Below, in pieces: positions 27,170 through 36,900 of a stretch of 64,000 bases of DNA (positions within the stretch are counted from its first letter, which is position 1; every line of letters begins with the position of its first letter). The stretch is from contig CAWFMA010000012.1 of NCBI GenBank assembly GCA_963816855.1, forward strand, positions 1-64,000, in the 5' to 3' direction. Both the position numbers and the translations under genes were made by a program. The stretch is from DASTFP01 sp963816855. Lineage in GTDB: Bacteria > Verrucomicrobiota > Verrucomicrobiia > Chthoniobacterales > Terrimicrobiaceae. The notes beneath the pieces were generated by a model. The model saw nothing but the letters and a program-made list of their open reading frames with translations, did no database searches and was not told where the DNA came from.

Positions 27170-27643
27170 TTACTGGTCCTCTGTTTTCAATCGTTCTGTC
27201 GTAAACGAACATGTCGGGTAGTCTTGGAGGGCGGTTATCCGCAGGATGTCATCGCAGCGGCGGGCCAGAGCGGCCGAGGCTTCATCAGCCAGTTGCGAAG
27301 CGGCGGTGCGAAAGAGAGTCAGACTGGAAACGAGCTTGAGGGCATCTGTTGATCCGCCCATCAGGCGTTCGAAGGGAACGCCGACTCCGAGCTTCTCCAA
27401 GATCGCGGCGGTGATCTCCTCGTAGCGGGCACGCAGTACGGGATCACGGAGGTATTCGCGGGCTTCATCGAGGTTTTGGATAGCGTAGAACTGCGAGGCT
27501 CCCGAGCGGCCGAGTCCGGCGAGTTGGGGAAAAATATACCAAATCCAATGGCTGCGTTTCCGGCCGGAGCGAATCTCGGCCAGCGCGGTTGGGTAACCGG
27601 AGTATCCGTCCGCCTGGGCCCGATGAAAGCGCTCGAAGGACAT
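27170..27643 (-). CDS. DUF1810 protein
   Basis: A complete 157-residue DUF1810 protein. The family core is evident: RFHRAQADGYSGYPTALAEI, GRKRSHWIWYIFPQLAGLG, FYAIQNLDEAREYLRDPVL and MGGSTDALKLVSSLTLF. Members are small helical proteins; one has been linked to calpastatin-like or ADP-ribose-related contexts, but I regard the function as unknown. It ends about 70 bp from the small helical ORF on the opposite strand. No operon partner is intact, since the next gene upstream is a broken HNH protein. Confidence 0.88.
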   Translation of the reverse strand: MSFERFHRAQADGYSGYPTALAEIRSGRKRSHWIWYIFPQLAGLGRSGASQFYAIQNLDEAREYLRDPVLRARYEEITAAILEKLGVGVPFERLMGGSTDALKLVSSLTLFRTAASQLADEASAALARRCDDILRITALQDYPTCSFTTERLKTEDQ

Positions 27644-27689
27644 TGGCCTTTGGAAAGGCTGTCATGCCTTTCATCTCTTTTCAAGCCGC

Positions 27690-27992
27690 AGCAACGCACG
27701 AGAATATCTGCTGTTGACGGCTGGCGAACGACCCACCTGACGAAACGGGCGATTTCCGGATGCGCGGCAATCGCCTCGATTGAAGCATAGTCGCGAGCGA
27801 GTTCGGATTCCGTAACACGACGTCGATTTGCTGCTTGTGGCAGGGGCAGCAGAGCAAAATGACCGCGTGACGTTCGGCGCGGGTGAAATTCCGGCGGGTG
27901 CGGACCCGCTTGTGCAAGGTTCTCGGGACAAGATGCTGCCGGGTGAGGCGCGACACGGCCCGTCCGCAAAGGGCGCAGCAGGCTTCGTTCAT
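27690..27992 (-). pseudogene. HNH-type nuclease-like protein, frameshifted
   Basis: From ATG 27992 the frame reads MNEACCALCGRAVSRLTRQH, LVPRTLHKRVRTRRNF and VILLCCPCHKQ, a CxxC / H / CxxCH arrangement typical of HNH zinc-finger nucleases. The rest of the family is then found one frame over as TESELARDYASIEAIAAHPE and FVRWVVRQPS. A single indel near 27830 separates the two. The intact protein would be about 95 residues. As it stands the product ends in unrelated sequence. Confidence 0.6.
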
Positions 27993-28785
27993 CGGGATCG
28001 ATTCGGCAATGTCTCCATTTGCGGCTTCAGTGGATCTTTTCCATTGGATTTCGTCGTTCTCTCCCTGCCGAAAAAGCGGCTGGCACTTCGCGTCGAAGCG
28101 AGTGCTTGAACAGGAAGCTGATCAACGGTTTGGCGCGGGCCGGCAAAGTTGCCTCATCGAAGACGACTTTGCACTTCTTCCCCGCCGCCTCGATCGTGAG
28201 TTCATATTTGACGCAAATCCCGAGCCGAGGCCGAGCGTTTTTCCCGCGAGTCTGAAAGGCCGCTGCGCTTGAGGAGTTCTTCGCGTTCGCGAGACACGGA
28301 GAGTTGCTCGGTATGATCGCGGCTGTTGACAGGGGCGCGGCTTGTTCAAGACCTCGGTGGCTTCCTATCCGGTTATCTTTTCGAGCTGTTCAACTGGCCG
28401 CTCGCCACATATCCTCGCCGGATCGCAAATCCCCATCGACGAAGCTTGAGCCCCAAGCAACGGCGGAAGTTGTCTGTGATGGCGCTCGACCCGAAAAGGG
28501 CCGTCGTGGAGGCGAGCCAAAAGACGCCGGCGTTGCGAAACTGGGGATTCGAACCAGTCCTGTCCATTTCTCAACTGCGCTCCTTTCGGAGGGTTCCTGC
28601 GACTGCGCCCCGCTCGACATCCGGCGCCGGGGAGAGCTCGAATCGTATTTTGACAACTCTAGTCTAAGTTGTGATTGTCGGGTTCGCTTACGCATGGAAA
28701 GATCGTGCGTTTTGCTCAAGATTTTGAACCCGGCGCGGTTAGGCTCCACGGACGTTGCCCTGCCGCGGGGCAAGACGCGAAAACG
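27993..28785. other. Degraded stretch without an assignable gene
   Basis: On the minus strand a frame ending at 28027 reads VKYELTIEAAGKKCKVVFDE and PLISFLFKHSLRREVPA, and an upstream frame reads SREREELLKRSGLSDSRE. The two together suggest a small broken gene of unknown type. From 28300 to 28785 nothing coding is recognisable. Confidence 0.3.
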
Positions 28786-30471
28786 TCACCACGCTACGGT
28801 TGACGGTGTGCGGGCAGGCGGTCGCCGTTTTGGCAAGACCGAGGTTGTCGAAAAGGTGCGGCCGCTGAAACCGAAATTGTTGGGAAACACGCATTTCTGG
28901 CTCGAAATGTAGTAGTGCACGAGCGGGTTCGAGTCTGCGACGTGCAAATCCCAGGCACCATTGAACACATTTCTATCGTCCACAGTCATTCGATTGGTTT
29001 GGCGAAGATGTTCAGCCCAAGTCGAAAGCTGGAACTCCAGGCGAAACAACCCAGGCCGCTCCAAACTTTCGTCGAGCCGGCAGTCGAAAGCGCCGTTGCG
29101 CCGAATTGCAGCCTGCACCCCCTGCATCAACGCATAGAACTTCTCGCGGTCCTCTTTTTGGATGGTGTATTTGATCGTTATCGTGACCGGCCCGTCATCG
29201 TGGTCGGGGCATGCGGGGAACTCCCAATCATTATTGAGCGGTGCCGGGTCGACGCTCGCCTCGGCCGCAAAGTTTATTGAAACCCGGTGCCCGATGGCCA
29301 AGACGGCGAGGGCCAGGACAGCCGCAGCGGAAAAGGTCAAATTGTAGCCGGCCTCCACGACTGCCCAGCCCCACATTAGCGCGCCAAGCGCGATTCCGCC
29401 TTGCCCCACCATGATTTGGAACGCGTTCATGCGCCCGCGCACCCAGCCGGGTATCACGCGTTGACCGGCCACCCAAAGCTCAGATCCTGCGAGCGACCAG
29501 GCCACGCCCGCAAGCAACGCGCAAAGCATCAATGCAGGCAGTTGGCGCAGGAATGCCAGCGTGACCAGGACGACCAGCATTATGGCCATGGAGACCGAGG
29601 TGATGGCATTTTGCGAGGTCCGCGCCCTGAGGAATGAAAGCACGAAAACTGCTCCTACCAATGATCCCAAGGCGAGGCACGTAAAGACGAGCCCCAGCTG
29701 GGCGGCGGAAAGGTTTATCTCCTTGAGCGCGATGACCGGGAAGAGCGCTGGCACAATCGAAATAACAAGCGAGAAGAGCAGGTTCCTAAACAGAACGATC
29801 CTCATGCCGTGCGAGTGGCGGGCGTAGCGCAGCGAACTGATAAACGATTCCGTGAAGCTTTCACGGAGTCCGGCTGACTGCTCTTGACGCGGTTTCCATT
29901 GGGATACGGCGAGAGCGACGAGCAAGAACATCAGAGCATTCAACGAAATAAGAACCGGGACGCCCAGCAGCGGCAGCAGGAGACCGGCCAGAGCGGGACC
30001 GACAATTCCGGAGAGATTCAGCTGCACCCCTCCCAGAGTGATCGCCGAAGCCAGTTCCTCCTTGCTGGCAATGTCCGGGACGATGGCGCCCCACACGGGC
30101 GCGTAAAAGGCAACCCCGAGTCCGAGCATGAAGATACAAACAAGCACCAGGTTCGGGTCGATCACTCGGGTCCACGCCCCCAGGGCGAGCAATGCTGAGC
30201 AGGCCGCCTGCCAAAGCACCGCGATAACGATCACCGCGCGTCGATTCGCAATATCCGCCACCGCGCCGGCCGGCAAGGTGAACAGAAAGAACGGCGCCGA
30301 GGCAGCCGTGGTCATGAGCGATAGCGAAAGGGCCGAGCCCCCGAGATCGTGCATCAACCAAGTCGCCGCCATATCTTGAGCGGAAACGAACGTGCCCGAG
30401 AGCACGCTCGCCAGCCAGAGACGGCAAAAGACGGGATTTCTTAGCGCGAACCAGGTCGAGGTGGTGTTCAT
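28786..30471 (-). CDS. MFS transporter with C-terminal monooxygenase-like domain
   Basis: A 561-residue protein. Residues 1-405 form an MFS exporter of the EntS-like 'transmembrane secretion effector' type: FRNPVFCRLWLASVLS-like start, MAATWLMHDLGGS, FTLPAGAVADIANRR and GPALAGLLLPLLG. About 430-530 is a soluble domain (GPVTITIKYTIQKEDREKFY, ALMQGVQAAIRRNGAFDC, RNVFNGAWDLHV) that resembles a dimeric alpha/beta-barrel monooxygenase. I know this fusion from bacterial MFS proteins, where the extra domain's role is unclear. The gene is last in a minus-strand run with the FAD oxidoreductase 109 bp upstream, so it may export that enzyme's product. Confidence 0.85.
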   Translation of the reverse strand: MNTTSTWFALRNPVFCRLWLASVLSGTFVSAQDMAATWLMHDLGGSALSLSLMTTAASAPFFLFTLPAGAVADIANRRAVIVIAVLWQAACSALLALGAWTRVIDPNLVLVCIFMLGLGVAFYAPVWGAIVPDIASKEELASAITLGGVQLNLSGIVGPALAGLLLPLLGVPVLISLNALMFLLVALAVSQWKPRQEQSAGLRESFTESFISSLRYARHSHGMRIVLFRNLLFSLVISIVPALFPVIALKEINLSAAQLGLVFTCLALGSLVGAVFVLSFLRARTSQNAITSVSMAIMLVVLVTLAFLRQLPALMLCALLAGVAWSLAGSELWVAGQRVIPGWVRGRMNAFQIMVGQGGIALGALMWGWAVVEAGYNLTFSAAAVLALAVLAIGHRVSINFAAEASVDPAPLNNDWEFPACPDHDDGPVTITIKYTIQKEDREKFYALMQGVQAAIRRNGAFDCRLDESLERPGLFRLEFQLSTWAEHLRQTNRMTVDDRNVFNGAWDLHVADSNPLVHYYISSQKCVFPNNFGFSGRTFSTTSVLPKRRPPARTPSTVAW

Positions 30472-30580
30472 ATCCGCACAAAGGTAACGAAAATACGCTT
30501 ACGCCAGCCCGCCGCAATCCGGATTTGTGGCGGTCCGCCGTAGCGATACGATCAAATATCTGGCGGAAGCGAGCGAAGCT

Positions 30581-32680
30581 CTAGAAATCCTTATAGCCCC
30601 AGACATCCTTCTCGGGCGGGTTTCCGCAAAGCACATTGCCAACGATCTTCCCCGAAATGGTTGCGGCTTCGACGCAGCCGGCGTTGAGCCCATTGATCGT
30701 CCAATCCCCGGCCAGATAAAGGTTCGAAAATCCTGTGGCATATCCGTGCAGCCGGAAGGTTGTGCTCCCGCTGACGGAAAGCACGTAGCGTTCCGAAGGG
30801 TCGATATTAGCCCGGTGGTAAACGTCGACCACCGACTTCCAGTCGAACTTCCCGGTTGCCGGATCGAAATTTTGCGGCCACCACCTCTTGCTGTCGCGGG
30901 TCAGCCAGGCGTCGGAGATTTGCCTGACCAATTCGAGGGCCTTGCGCGGGGTATCGGTTTCGCCGGCCGGCGGAATCCCTCCCTCCATCGGGCCGCAGAA
31001 GTAGGAGATGTTCCGGACGTTCGAAGAGGGAGGGAATGCCTCGCGCACTATGAGCTCGCTCATGTCCGCCCAGGTATCCATCGGCTCGACATAGGCGTCC
31101 ATAACGGGACTTTCATCGGTCCATCCCAATTTGTTCAGATCCTTGCTCAGCCATGCCTGGAACGCCATCGTCCGCGTGGTCTCAACATGGTCGACCATGG
31201 CGCGCCAGCTCTCGTTGCCGCTGAGCAATTCCTGGCAAACATAAGGAACGCCGGCCAGAGAAATGCCGAACACGACCTCGTCGAAATCCTCCCCGACTCG
31301 AAGGGTTCGCGTCTCGACGTCGTTCCATGTCGCATAGAATGATTCCAGATTCACGTCCTGGTCACGAAGCTGGTCTCCCTCCACCAGTTGATCGTAATTC
31401 GGGGCACTTGGCCAGCAGGCGAGATCCTTGATCTCGACCAGCGGATCATACTCTCCAGTCTTTACGGTCGCTTGCCTCCCTATCGAAATCGTCTCGATCG
31501 ACGAATTGTCACTCGACAGGCCGAGACTTCTTACCCGGTGAAAGAACTCGAAGGATACCCCGCGCTTCTTCAGCCCGAGATACAAGGGAGCGATGACCGC
31601 GTCCCCCATGCCCGCCTGCATCTTCCAAAAAATGCCGCCCTTGTAGGCAAAGCAGATCCGAAACGCGCAACGGATGGCCACCCCGGCGGCAAAGGAGGGT
31701 TTGCTGATCTCCCCGTTTCGATAGCCGAAAACGAGGTCGTAGAGCCCGCGCAGGAGATCGGAATTCACCGTTTCCGGCAGCGCCCCATGATATGAAAGCC
31801 ACTCACGGAAGTCCTTGCCGTCGATGGCATCGAGCTTGTCCGGTTTAAAAAGCACGCGATCCGCGAAGAGGCCCCAGACCGTCGTAGTAGCCAGATCGAT
31901 GACCACCAGAAAGCGATGCACTTCCAGATCGACGTTGAGCTTTTCCGCGAAGTTCTGGCGGATCACATAACGAAATTCTCTCAGGAGATTAACAACGGGA
32001 AGGAACTCGGCTTCGGAGCGGTTCGCGATATTGTCGCCGAACTCGTCCACGATCTTCACGAGAGTCAAGAGAACTCGCGACCAAAGGCTCATCCCCAAGA
32101 GTTTCACGTCGTCGATCCTGGCCCCGACGCTTTGCCTTAGCCTTTGAAGGACGCCGCGGTCCTCGTCGGATTCCATCCCTCTTTGGGCCGGCAAAATCGC
32201 CCGCGAGCGCTCGACGTGGTCGACAATGAAATCAATCGTCAGCCGGATGCATTTCCACAGACTGAGCTCAGCCGCGTCCCGGCCCGGCACCCGACCGTTG
32301 AGCGGGAAATTGAATCCCCAGGGGTGCCATTGCCCCTTGAACTGCTGGGCGATCACCAGGTAGCCATGCTTCTTGAAGGCGTCGGACCAGGTGGCCAGGG
32401 GCGCGCCGGGCGGACGATCCAGCATCGCGTAAGCGTCCTGGATGATGTCGAACGAATTGTCGTAGAAGCCAAACCAGATATGCAATCCGTGCTCTTCGAT
32501 GCGGCCCTGCGGGCCCCGTCCGCTGGCGCATTTGCCGCCCAACCGCCATCCCGTCTGGTAGACGGTGATGCTTTCATAAAGATCTTTCCAGTTCGGCTGG
32601 CTGGTGAGCCACCATGCGGCGGTGAGCGACCCGATGCCTCCCCCGAGGATGGCAAGTTTCTTCTTCTTGGCGGTTGGCAT
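30581..32680 (-). CDS. Large FAD/NAD(P)-binding oxidoreductase, phytoene-desaturase-like
   Basis: A 699-residue flavoprotein. Residues 9-20 (LAILGGGIGSLT) form the GxGxxG dinucleotide-binding loop, followed by TVYQTGWRLGGKCASGRG, the second FAD motif (GGK) of the amine-oxidase/phytoene-desaturase superfamily. EEHGLHIWFGFYDNSF resembles the G-H-F segment of desaturases. Near the C-terminus YLAGDWTINGLNAGCVEAA is the closing FAD-binding motif with the usual G-D and E-A. The middle of about 350 residues is unlike standard desaturases and presumably sets the substrate. It is flanked by an acetoacetate-decarboxylase-like gene and an MFS exporter, which suggests a small pathway. Confidence 0.8.
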   Translation of the reverse strand: MPTAKKKKLAILGGGIGSLTAAWWLTSQPNWKDLYESITVYQTGWRLGGKCASGRGPQGRIEEHGLHIWFGFYDNSFDIIQDAYAMLDRPPGAPLATWSDAFKKHGYLVIAQQFKGQWHPWGFNFPLNGRVPGRDAAELSLWKCIRLTIDFIVDHVERSRAILPAQRGMESDEDRGVLQRLRQSVGARIDDVKLLGMSLWSRVLLTLVKIVDEFGDNIANRSEAEFLPVVNLLREFRYVIRQNFAEKLNVDLEVHRFLVVIDLATTTVWGLFADRVLFKPDKLDAIDGKDFREWLSYHGALPETVNSDLLRGLYDLVFGYRNGEISKPSFAAGVAIRCAFRICFAYKGGIFWKMQAGMGDAVIAPLYLGLKKRGVSFEFFHRVRSLGLSSDNSSIETISIGRQATVKTGEYDPLVEIKDLACWPSAPNYDQLVEGDQLRDQDVNLESFYATWNDVETRTLRVGEDFDEVVFGISLAGVPYVCQELLSGNESWRAMVDHVETTRTMAFQAWLSKDLNKLGWTDESPVMDAYVEPMDTWADMSELIVREAFPPSSNVRNISYFCGPMEGGIPPAGETDTPRKALELVRQISDAWLTRDSKRWWPQNFDPATGKFDWKSVVDVYHRANIDPSERYVLSVSGSTTFRLHGYATGFSNLYLAGDWTINGLNAGCVEAATISGKIVGNVLCGNPPEKDVWGYKDF

Positions 32681-32717
32681 ACGCTAACGGTTTTCGGAAT
32701 GAGGCACAATCTTAAGC

Positions 32718-32925
32718 TAGGAGACTGTTGAAATACCCTCGCATCTCACGCCCTCCGGGTTGCGCCAATTTTCGGCCCTCGCGATGTCGCCAAGCTTGCG
32801 CGGAGCATTGCGGCATTTTGGGGAGATGGGGGCCCCACACCCCATCAAGTCTGCGCTCGGCTGCTTGCGATCTTCCGAAAATTGACTGCAACGTGGCATA
32901 CGCGGGGTATTTCAACAGTCTCCTA
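32718..32925. repeat. TA-flanked palindromic repeat (MITE-like), copy A
   Basis: The element begins TAGGAGACTGTTGAAATACC and ends with the inverse complement GGTATTTCAACAGTCTCCTA. Between them lies 168 bp that match copy C (48690-48897) in the opposite orientation, including a GCGATCTTCC motif and an AAAATTG motif near both ends and a G+C-rich central hairpin (GGGGGCCCC region). It sits between the FAD oxidoreductase and the acetoacetate-decarboxylase-like gene, ending 13 bp from the latter's stop. It could also act as a transcriptional barrier. Confidence 0.8.
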
Positions 32926-32937
32926 AGCGAAGCCGAT

Positions 32938-33882
32938 CTAAGAATTTGGCGGGACAATTGATCCCAAACCGATCTCAAAATCAAAATTGACATAGAAGCT
33001 GATCTTCGACCGCAGGGTTCCCGCCGCAGGCATCCCGAAGTCCCGCCGGAGGGGATGGCTGTCGCATGCTTCGATGGCGATGTCGTAATTTGAGGCCAGA
33101 AGGCTGGTTTGATGCACTTGGGAAGCGACCGACGTCGTTTCGACAATCGCCTGATAGGCGGCTTTGGCGGGATCGACAACATCGCGAATCTGCTTCAGGA
33201 ACAAGAGGGGTATCCTAAGGTGCAGGAGGTCGTCCATGGAATGAATCACCAGGCGAATGTCGGCGAACAGATTGAGCTCGTCATCGAGAAAGCCGACGAC
33301 TTTTCTGACCAGCCCGCCCAAGTCCGGCCAGGAGCCAACCGGCCCGGAGTAGGCGCCCGCCACCGCTTTGCGAGCCTCCACCAGGCGCTTGATTTCGCCC
33401 TTGGCGAGCGGCGGGTACTTTTTGACCACCAGCGTGTCGAGTGAAAACTGCTCCGCTTGCGCGGGCGACGTCGGCAAGCTGATGGTTCCGATGCTCTTGG
33501 GGAAACCGTAGAGTTCGCGCCCCATGGCCATCGCATAAGTGTTATCGATGAAAATATAAGGGATAAACCAATAAAGCCTCTCGCGAGATTTATCGATGAC
33601 CATTACCCAGAAGGCCACCTCATGCTCAACGAAGTTTCCAAAGTTGTTGTAGGGCGGGGTGGTCGACCGCAAGGAAGCAAGATTGCAACAGGCGAGAAGC
33701 ACAAATCCGCCCGCGGGAACGAAACGCCGGCCCCCTCCGAGGGGAGCGTTGAGATACCGGTCGCAGAGTTCCTGCAGTTTGCCTTTGTCCGCGTCGAGGA
33801 TGAACCCGTAATATTCCACTCCTGCGGCGGCGAAGGGTGGCTGGTAGACGAGTTCGCCGCCTCGGTCTATGTAGTTTTGCAT
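32938..33882 (-). CDS. Acetoacetate decarboxylase-like protein
   Basis: A 314-residue protein of the acetoacetate decarboxylase fold. The region FGNFVEHEVAFWVMV, YIFIDNTYAMAMGRELYGFP and SIGTISLPTS matches the family's E-x-x-x-x and GRExxGFPK signature, in which a lysine near GFPK forms the Schiff base in true decarboxylases. MQNYIDRGGELVYQPPF is taken as the start (ATG 33882), because the 66 residues upstream in frame lie antisense-like over the cyclase gene end and look non-native. Many homologues are not decarboxylases, so the reaction is uncertain. It starts 50 bp after the cyclase gene and is followed by repeat copy A. Confidence 0.75.
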   Translation of the reverse strand: MQNYIDRGGELVYQPPFAAAGVEYYGFILDADKGKLQELCDRYLNAPLGGGRRFVPAGGFVLLACCNLASLRSTTPPYNNFGNFVEHEVAFWVMVIDKSRERLYWFIPYIFIDNTYAMAMGRELYGFPKSIGTISLPTSPAQAEQFSLDTLVVKKYPPLAKGEIKRLVEARKAVAGAYSGPVGSWPDLGGLVRKVVGFLDDELNLFADIRLVIHSMDDLLHLRIPLLFLKQIRDVVDPAKAAYQAIVETTSVASQVHQTSLLASNYDIAIEACDSHPLRRDFGMPAAGTLRSKISFYVNFDFEIGLGSIVPPNS

Positions 33883-33931
33883 CGTTGTTGGAGCGCTCTG
33901 CTTTCGGATCGAAGTTGGTGAAGCGGGACGC

Positions 33932-36900
33932 TCAAGCACTCGCGACTTTTTGCGCCCGCTGAATGAAGGGATTCTCGAAACCTTCCGTGTATGTGCCAAG
34001 GATTTTCCGAACTTTCTCCTGCCCTTCGGTTTTCCTGCCGCGTTGCACGGTGGCGAGCCCGATGGCGCTGGCGAGCGCAAAGGACCGTGCCCCCGCTTTC
34101 AGGCCGCGCTCGATCGTTGCGCGCAACAATTTCTCCGCCTCTTCGACGCTGCCCCGCTGGTGCAGCAATTCCCCTTTGATGCGGTCGAGGAAAAGCTTCG
34201 AAAGGAATTCATGATGCCTTTCCGCGATGAGGATTCCCTGGTTGACCGAGCTCATGGCCCCGTCCAGATCGCCCCGCAAGGCTCTGGCCTCACCGAGGAG
34301 GCCCAAAAAAACCGGTCGCACGATTATTGAACCGATCGTTTCCCAGCCGGCGAGCCCCTTTTCGATGAGGGGTATTCCTTCCTCCGGATTCCCAAGAAGC
34401 GAGATGGCCCAACCCTTGACTGTCGTCGCTGCGAACAGCCAGAACAAATAGGCCTGCTCCGAGCAATAAGCCATCGTCTCGTTCGCGGATGCAAGCGCCC
34501 TGGTCGGGTCGCAACTGAACATGTCGATCATGAAGCGAAAGGCCAGCGCCCAGCCAATGCTGAAAGGGTGCTTGAGCGATTCGGCCAGCTGCAACGCCTT
34601 TTGTTGCGCCGTCGCGGCCTTGTCCGGAAAACCGAGCGCGAAGTAGGTGTAAGCCGCGTAACAGTGCGCGGCGACGCCGGGATCCTGGCCGTAAAGGTAA
34701 GCATGCTGATGATGCGTCTCAGGGTCATAGATTTCGATGGCCTTCTCAAGATTCAGCCGGCTCTCATCCAGTTTTCCCAGCCAAAAGAGCGTGTTTCCGA
34801 GGGTCCAATACGCCTCGATGAGCTTCGGGGACTCGCGGGAAGCCTCTCCGAGCCGCTTCATCTCGAGCGCCAGCGAGCGCGCCTTATGGAGGTCGTCCCG
34901 GACGAGATGATAAACCCATTGGCCCCAGAGCGACGTGAAGACGTGGGGGCCCTCGCCGATTTGCGCGCCCAGCTGGGCGGCGCGCCGATAGACGGCGCCC
35001 ACTTCGCCGTCCCCAAACCCTTTGAGGGCGATCAGCGCGGGTCCGATCGCCGATTGCAACTGAAGTTCGAACTGGGCTTTGGTCGCCGGGTCCCCGAGTT
35101 GAGCGACCAGCGCGAGTCCGCGGCGGAGGTGCGAAATGGCCTCCGCGTTGGCCGAACGCTGAAGGGCTCTGACGCCGGCCATGAGCCAATACTGAAGCGC
35201 CTTCTGGGACTGCAGGGCTTCGGTGTAGTGTTGCGCCAGGCGCTCCGGCTGAGTCGCCGCCAATTCCGAAAACCTTTCCTCGAAGGTCTCCGCGATTTGC
35301 CGGTGATAGCTGCGCCGCCGGCTCTTCAGGAGCGACGAATAAGCGGCATCTTGAATGAGCGCGTGTTTGAAGATGTAGGATTCGCGCGGCGAGGATCCTT
35401 GCCGGTACAAAATCCTCGCCTCAACCAGTTGCTCGAGCTTGGCGCGAAGCCTTTGCTTGTGAAGCCCCGGAATCGCCCGCAGCATTTCGTAGGTAAACTC
35501 CCGGCCGATTGTCGCCCCCAATTGGGCCACCGCTTTCGCTCCCTGCATGCGGTCGAGCCGGGAATTGAGCGAGTTCTGCAACGTCGAGGGGATTCCCAAT
35601 GACGCGAGCGGGGCGGAGAGTTCGTAGCGGCCGTCCCTTTCCACAAGCATGTCGCCTTCGAGGATGGTCTTGGTGAACTCTTCCAGGAACAACGGCACGC
35701 AATCGGTCTTGGCGATGATATGTTCTATCGCCTCCTCCGGCAGATCCTTGTTGCCGGCGACCCGGCGAATGACTTCAGCGGCGTTTTTCCGGGAAAGGCC
35801 GAGGAGCTCAATTTGGGCGAAATTATTTCCGATCGGCCATGGCGGAGCAAATTGGGGACGATAACTCAGAAAGACCAGGAGCTTGTGTCTTCCGGCTCGG
35901 GCGATCAACTCGTCGAGCATTTCAAGCGTGGAGGGATCGATCCAATGGAGATCCTCCAGGGCGAAGAGCATCGGCTGGCGTCCGGCTCGCGCCAGGATGG
36001 CTCGCACAAGCGTTTCGATGGTTCGCTGTCGTTGTCGCTGGGGGGTCAGGACGAGCGCGCGATACTGTTGGTCAAGGGGCACGGAAAGGAGCGAGGCGAT
36101 CAGCGGCACCGCTCCGGAGATATCGAGCCCGTGCTGGAGGGCAAATCCCTCGATCTTCAGCAGCTTCGAAGCGGAGGTATCCCCGCTTTCGAACTTGAGG
36201 GCAACGCGCTCCAGGAAATCGATCACCGGATGGAAACTGCTGCTCTGGTGAAACGGAGAGCAGCGCAGTTCGGTCAGCCAGGCGTCCGGATCATTGCTCG
36301 CGCGCTCCTTGAGAGACAGGAGCAGCCGTGATTTTCCGACCCCGGCTTCGCCGCAAACCAGGACGACTTGCCCAAATCCCTCCTGGGCTCGATGCCAGCG
36401 GCTCATCGCGATCTGCAACTCATTGTCCCGGCCGGCGAGGGGGGTGAGGTGTCCCGATGCCGCGTCCAGGCGGCTGCGTGCCGTGCTTTCGTGAACGATG
36501 CGGTAGAGTTTGACGGCTTGGGAGATTCCCTTGAGCGCGTGCGTGCCGTAATCGACGGCTTCGAAAAATCCGCGAGTCAGCTTGTAAGTGTCCGAGCTGA
36601 CGATCAGGGTATTGGGCTCCGCGGCCGCCTGAATGCGGGCCGCAAGATTGGGCGCATTTCCAACGATGGCGTATTCCTCGAGCTGGTCGTCGTTGTTCAT
36701 GTCGCCAATAACCACCAGGCCGGTGTGAATCCCCACGCGCACGTTGACCCGGACGCCCGTCTCCCGCAGGCAGCGCTCGCGGATGGCGGCCATCGCTTCT
36801 ATGATGCCAAGCCCGGCTTGTATTGCGCGCCGGGGGTCGTCCTCGTGAGCGATCGGATACCCAAAGTAGGCAAGAATGCCGTCGCCGAGGTACTTGGCGA

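Noticed and set aside
28541..28558. A third T-arm-like sequence (GGATTCGAACCAG)
   Set aside because: With a 7-nt loop only two base pairs form; a 9-nt loop is non-canonical, and no acceptor or anticodon arm is adjacent.
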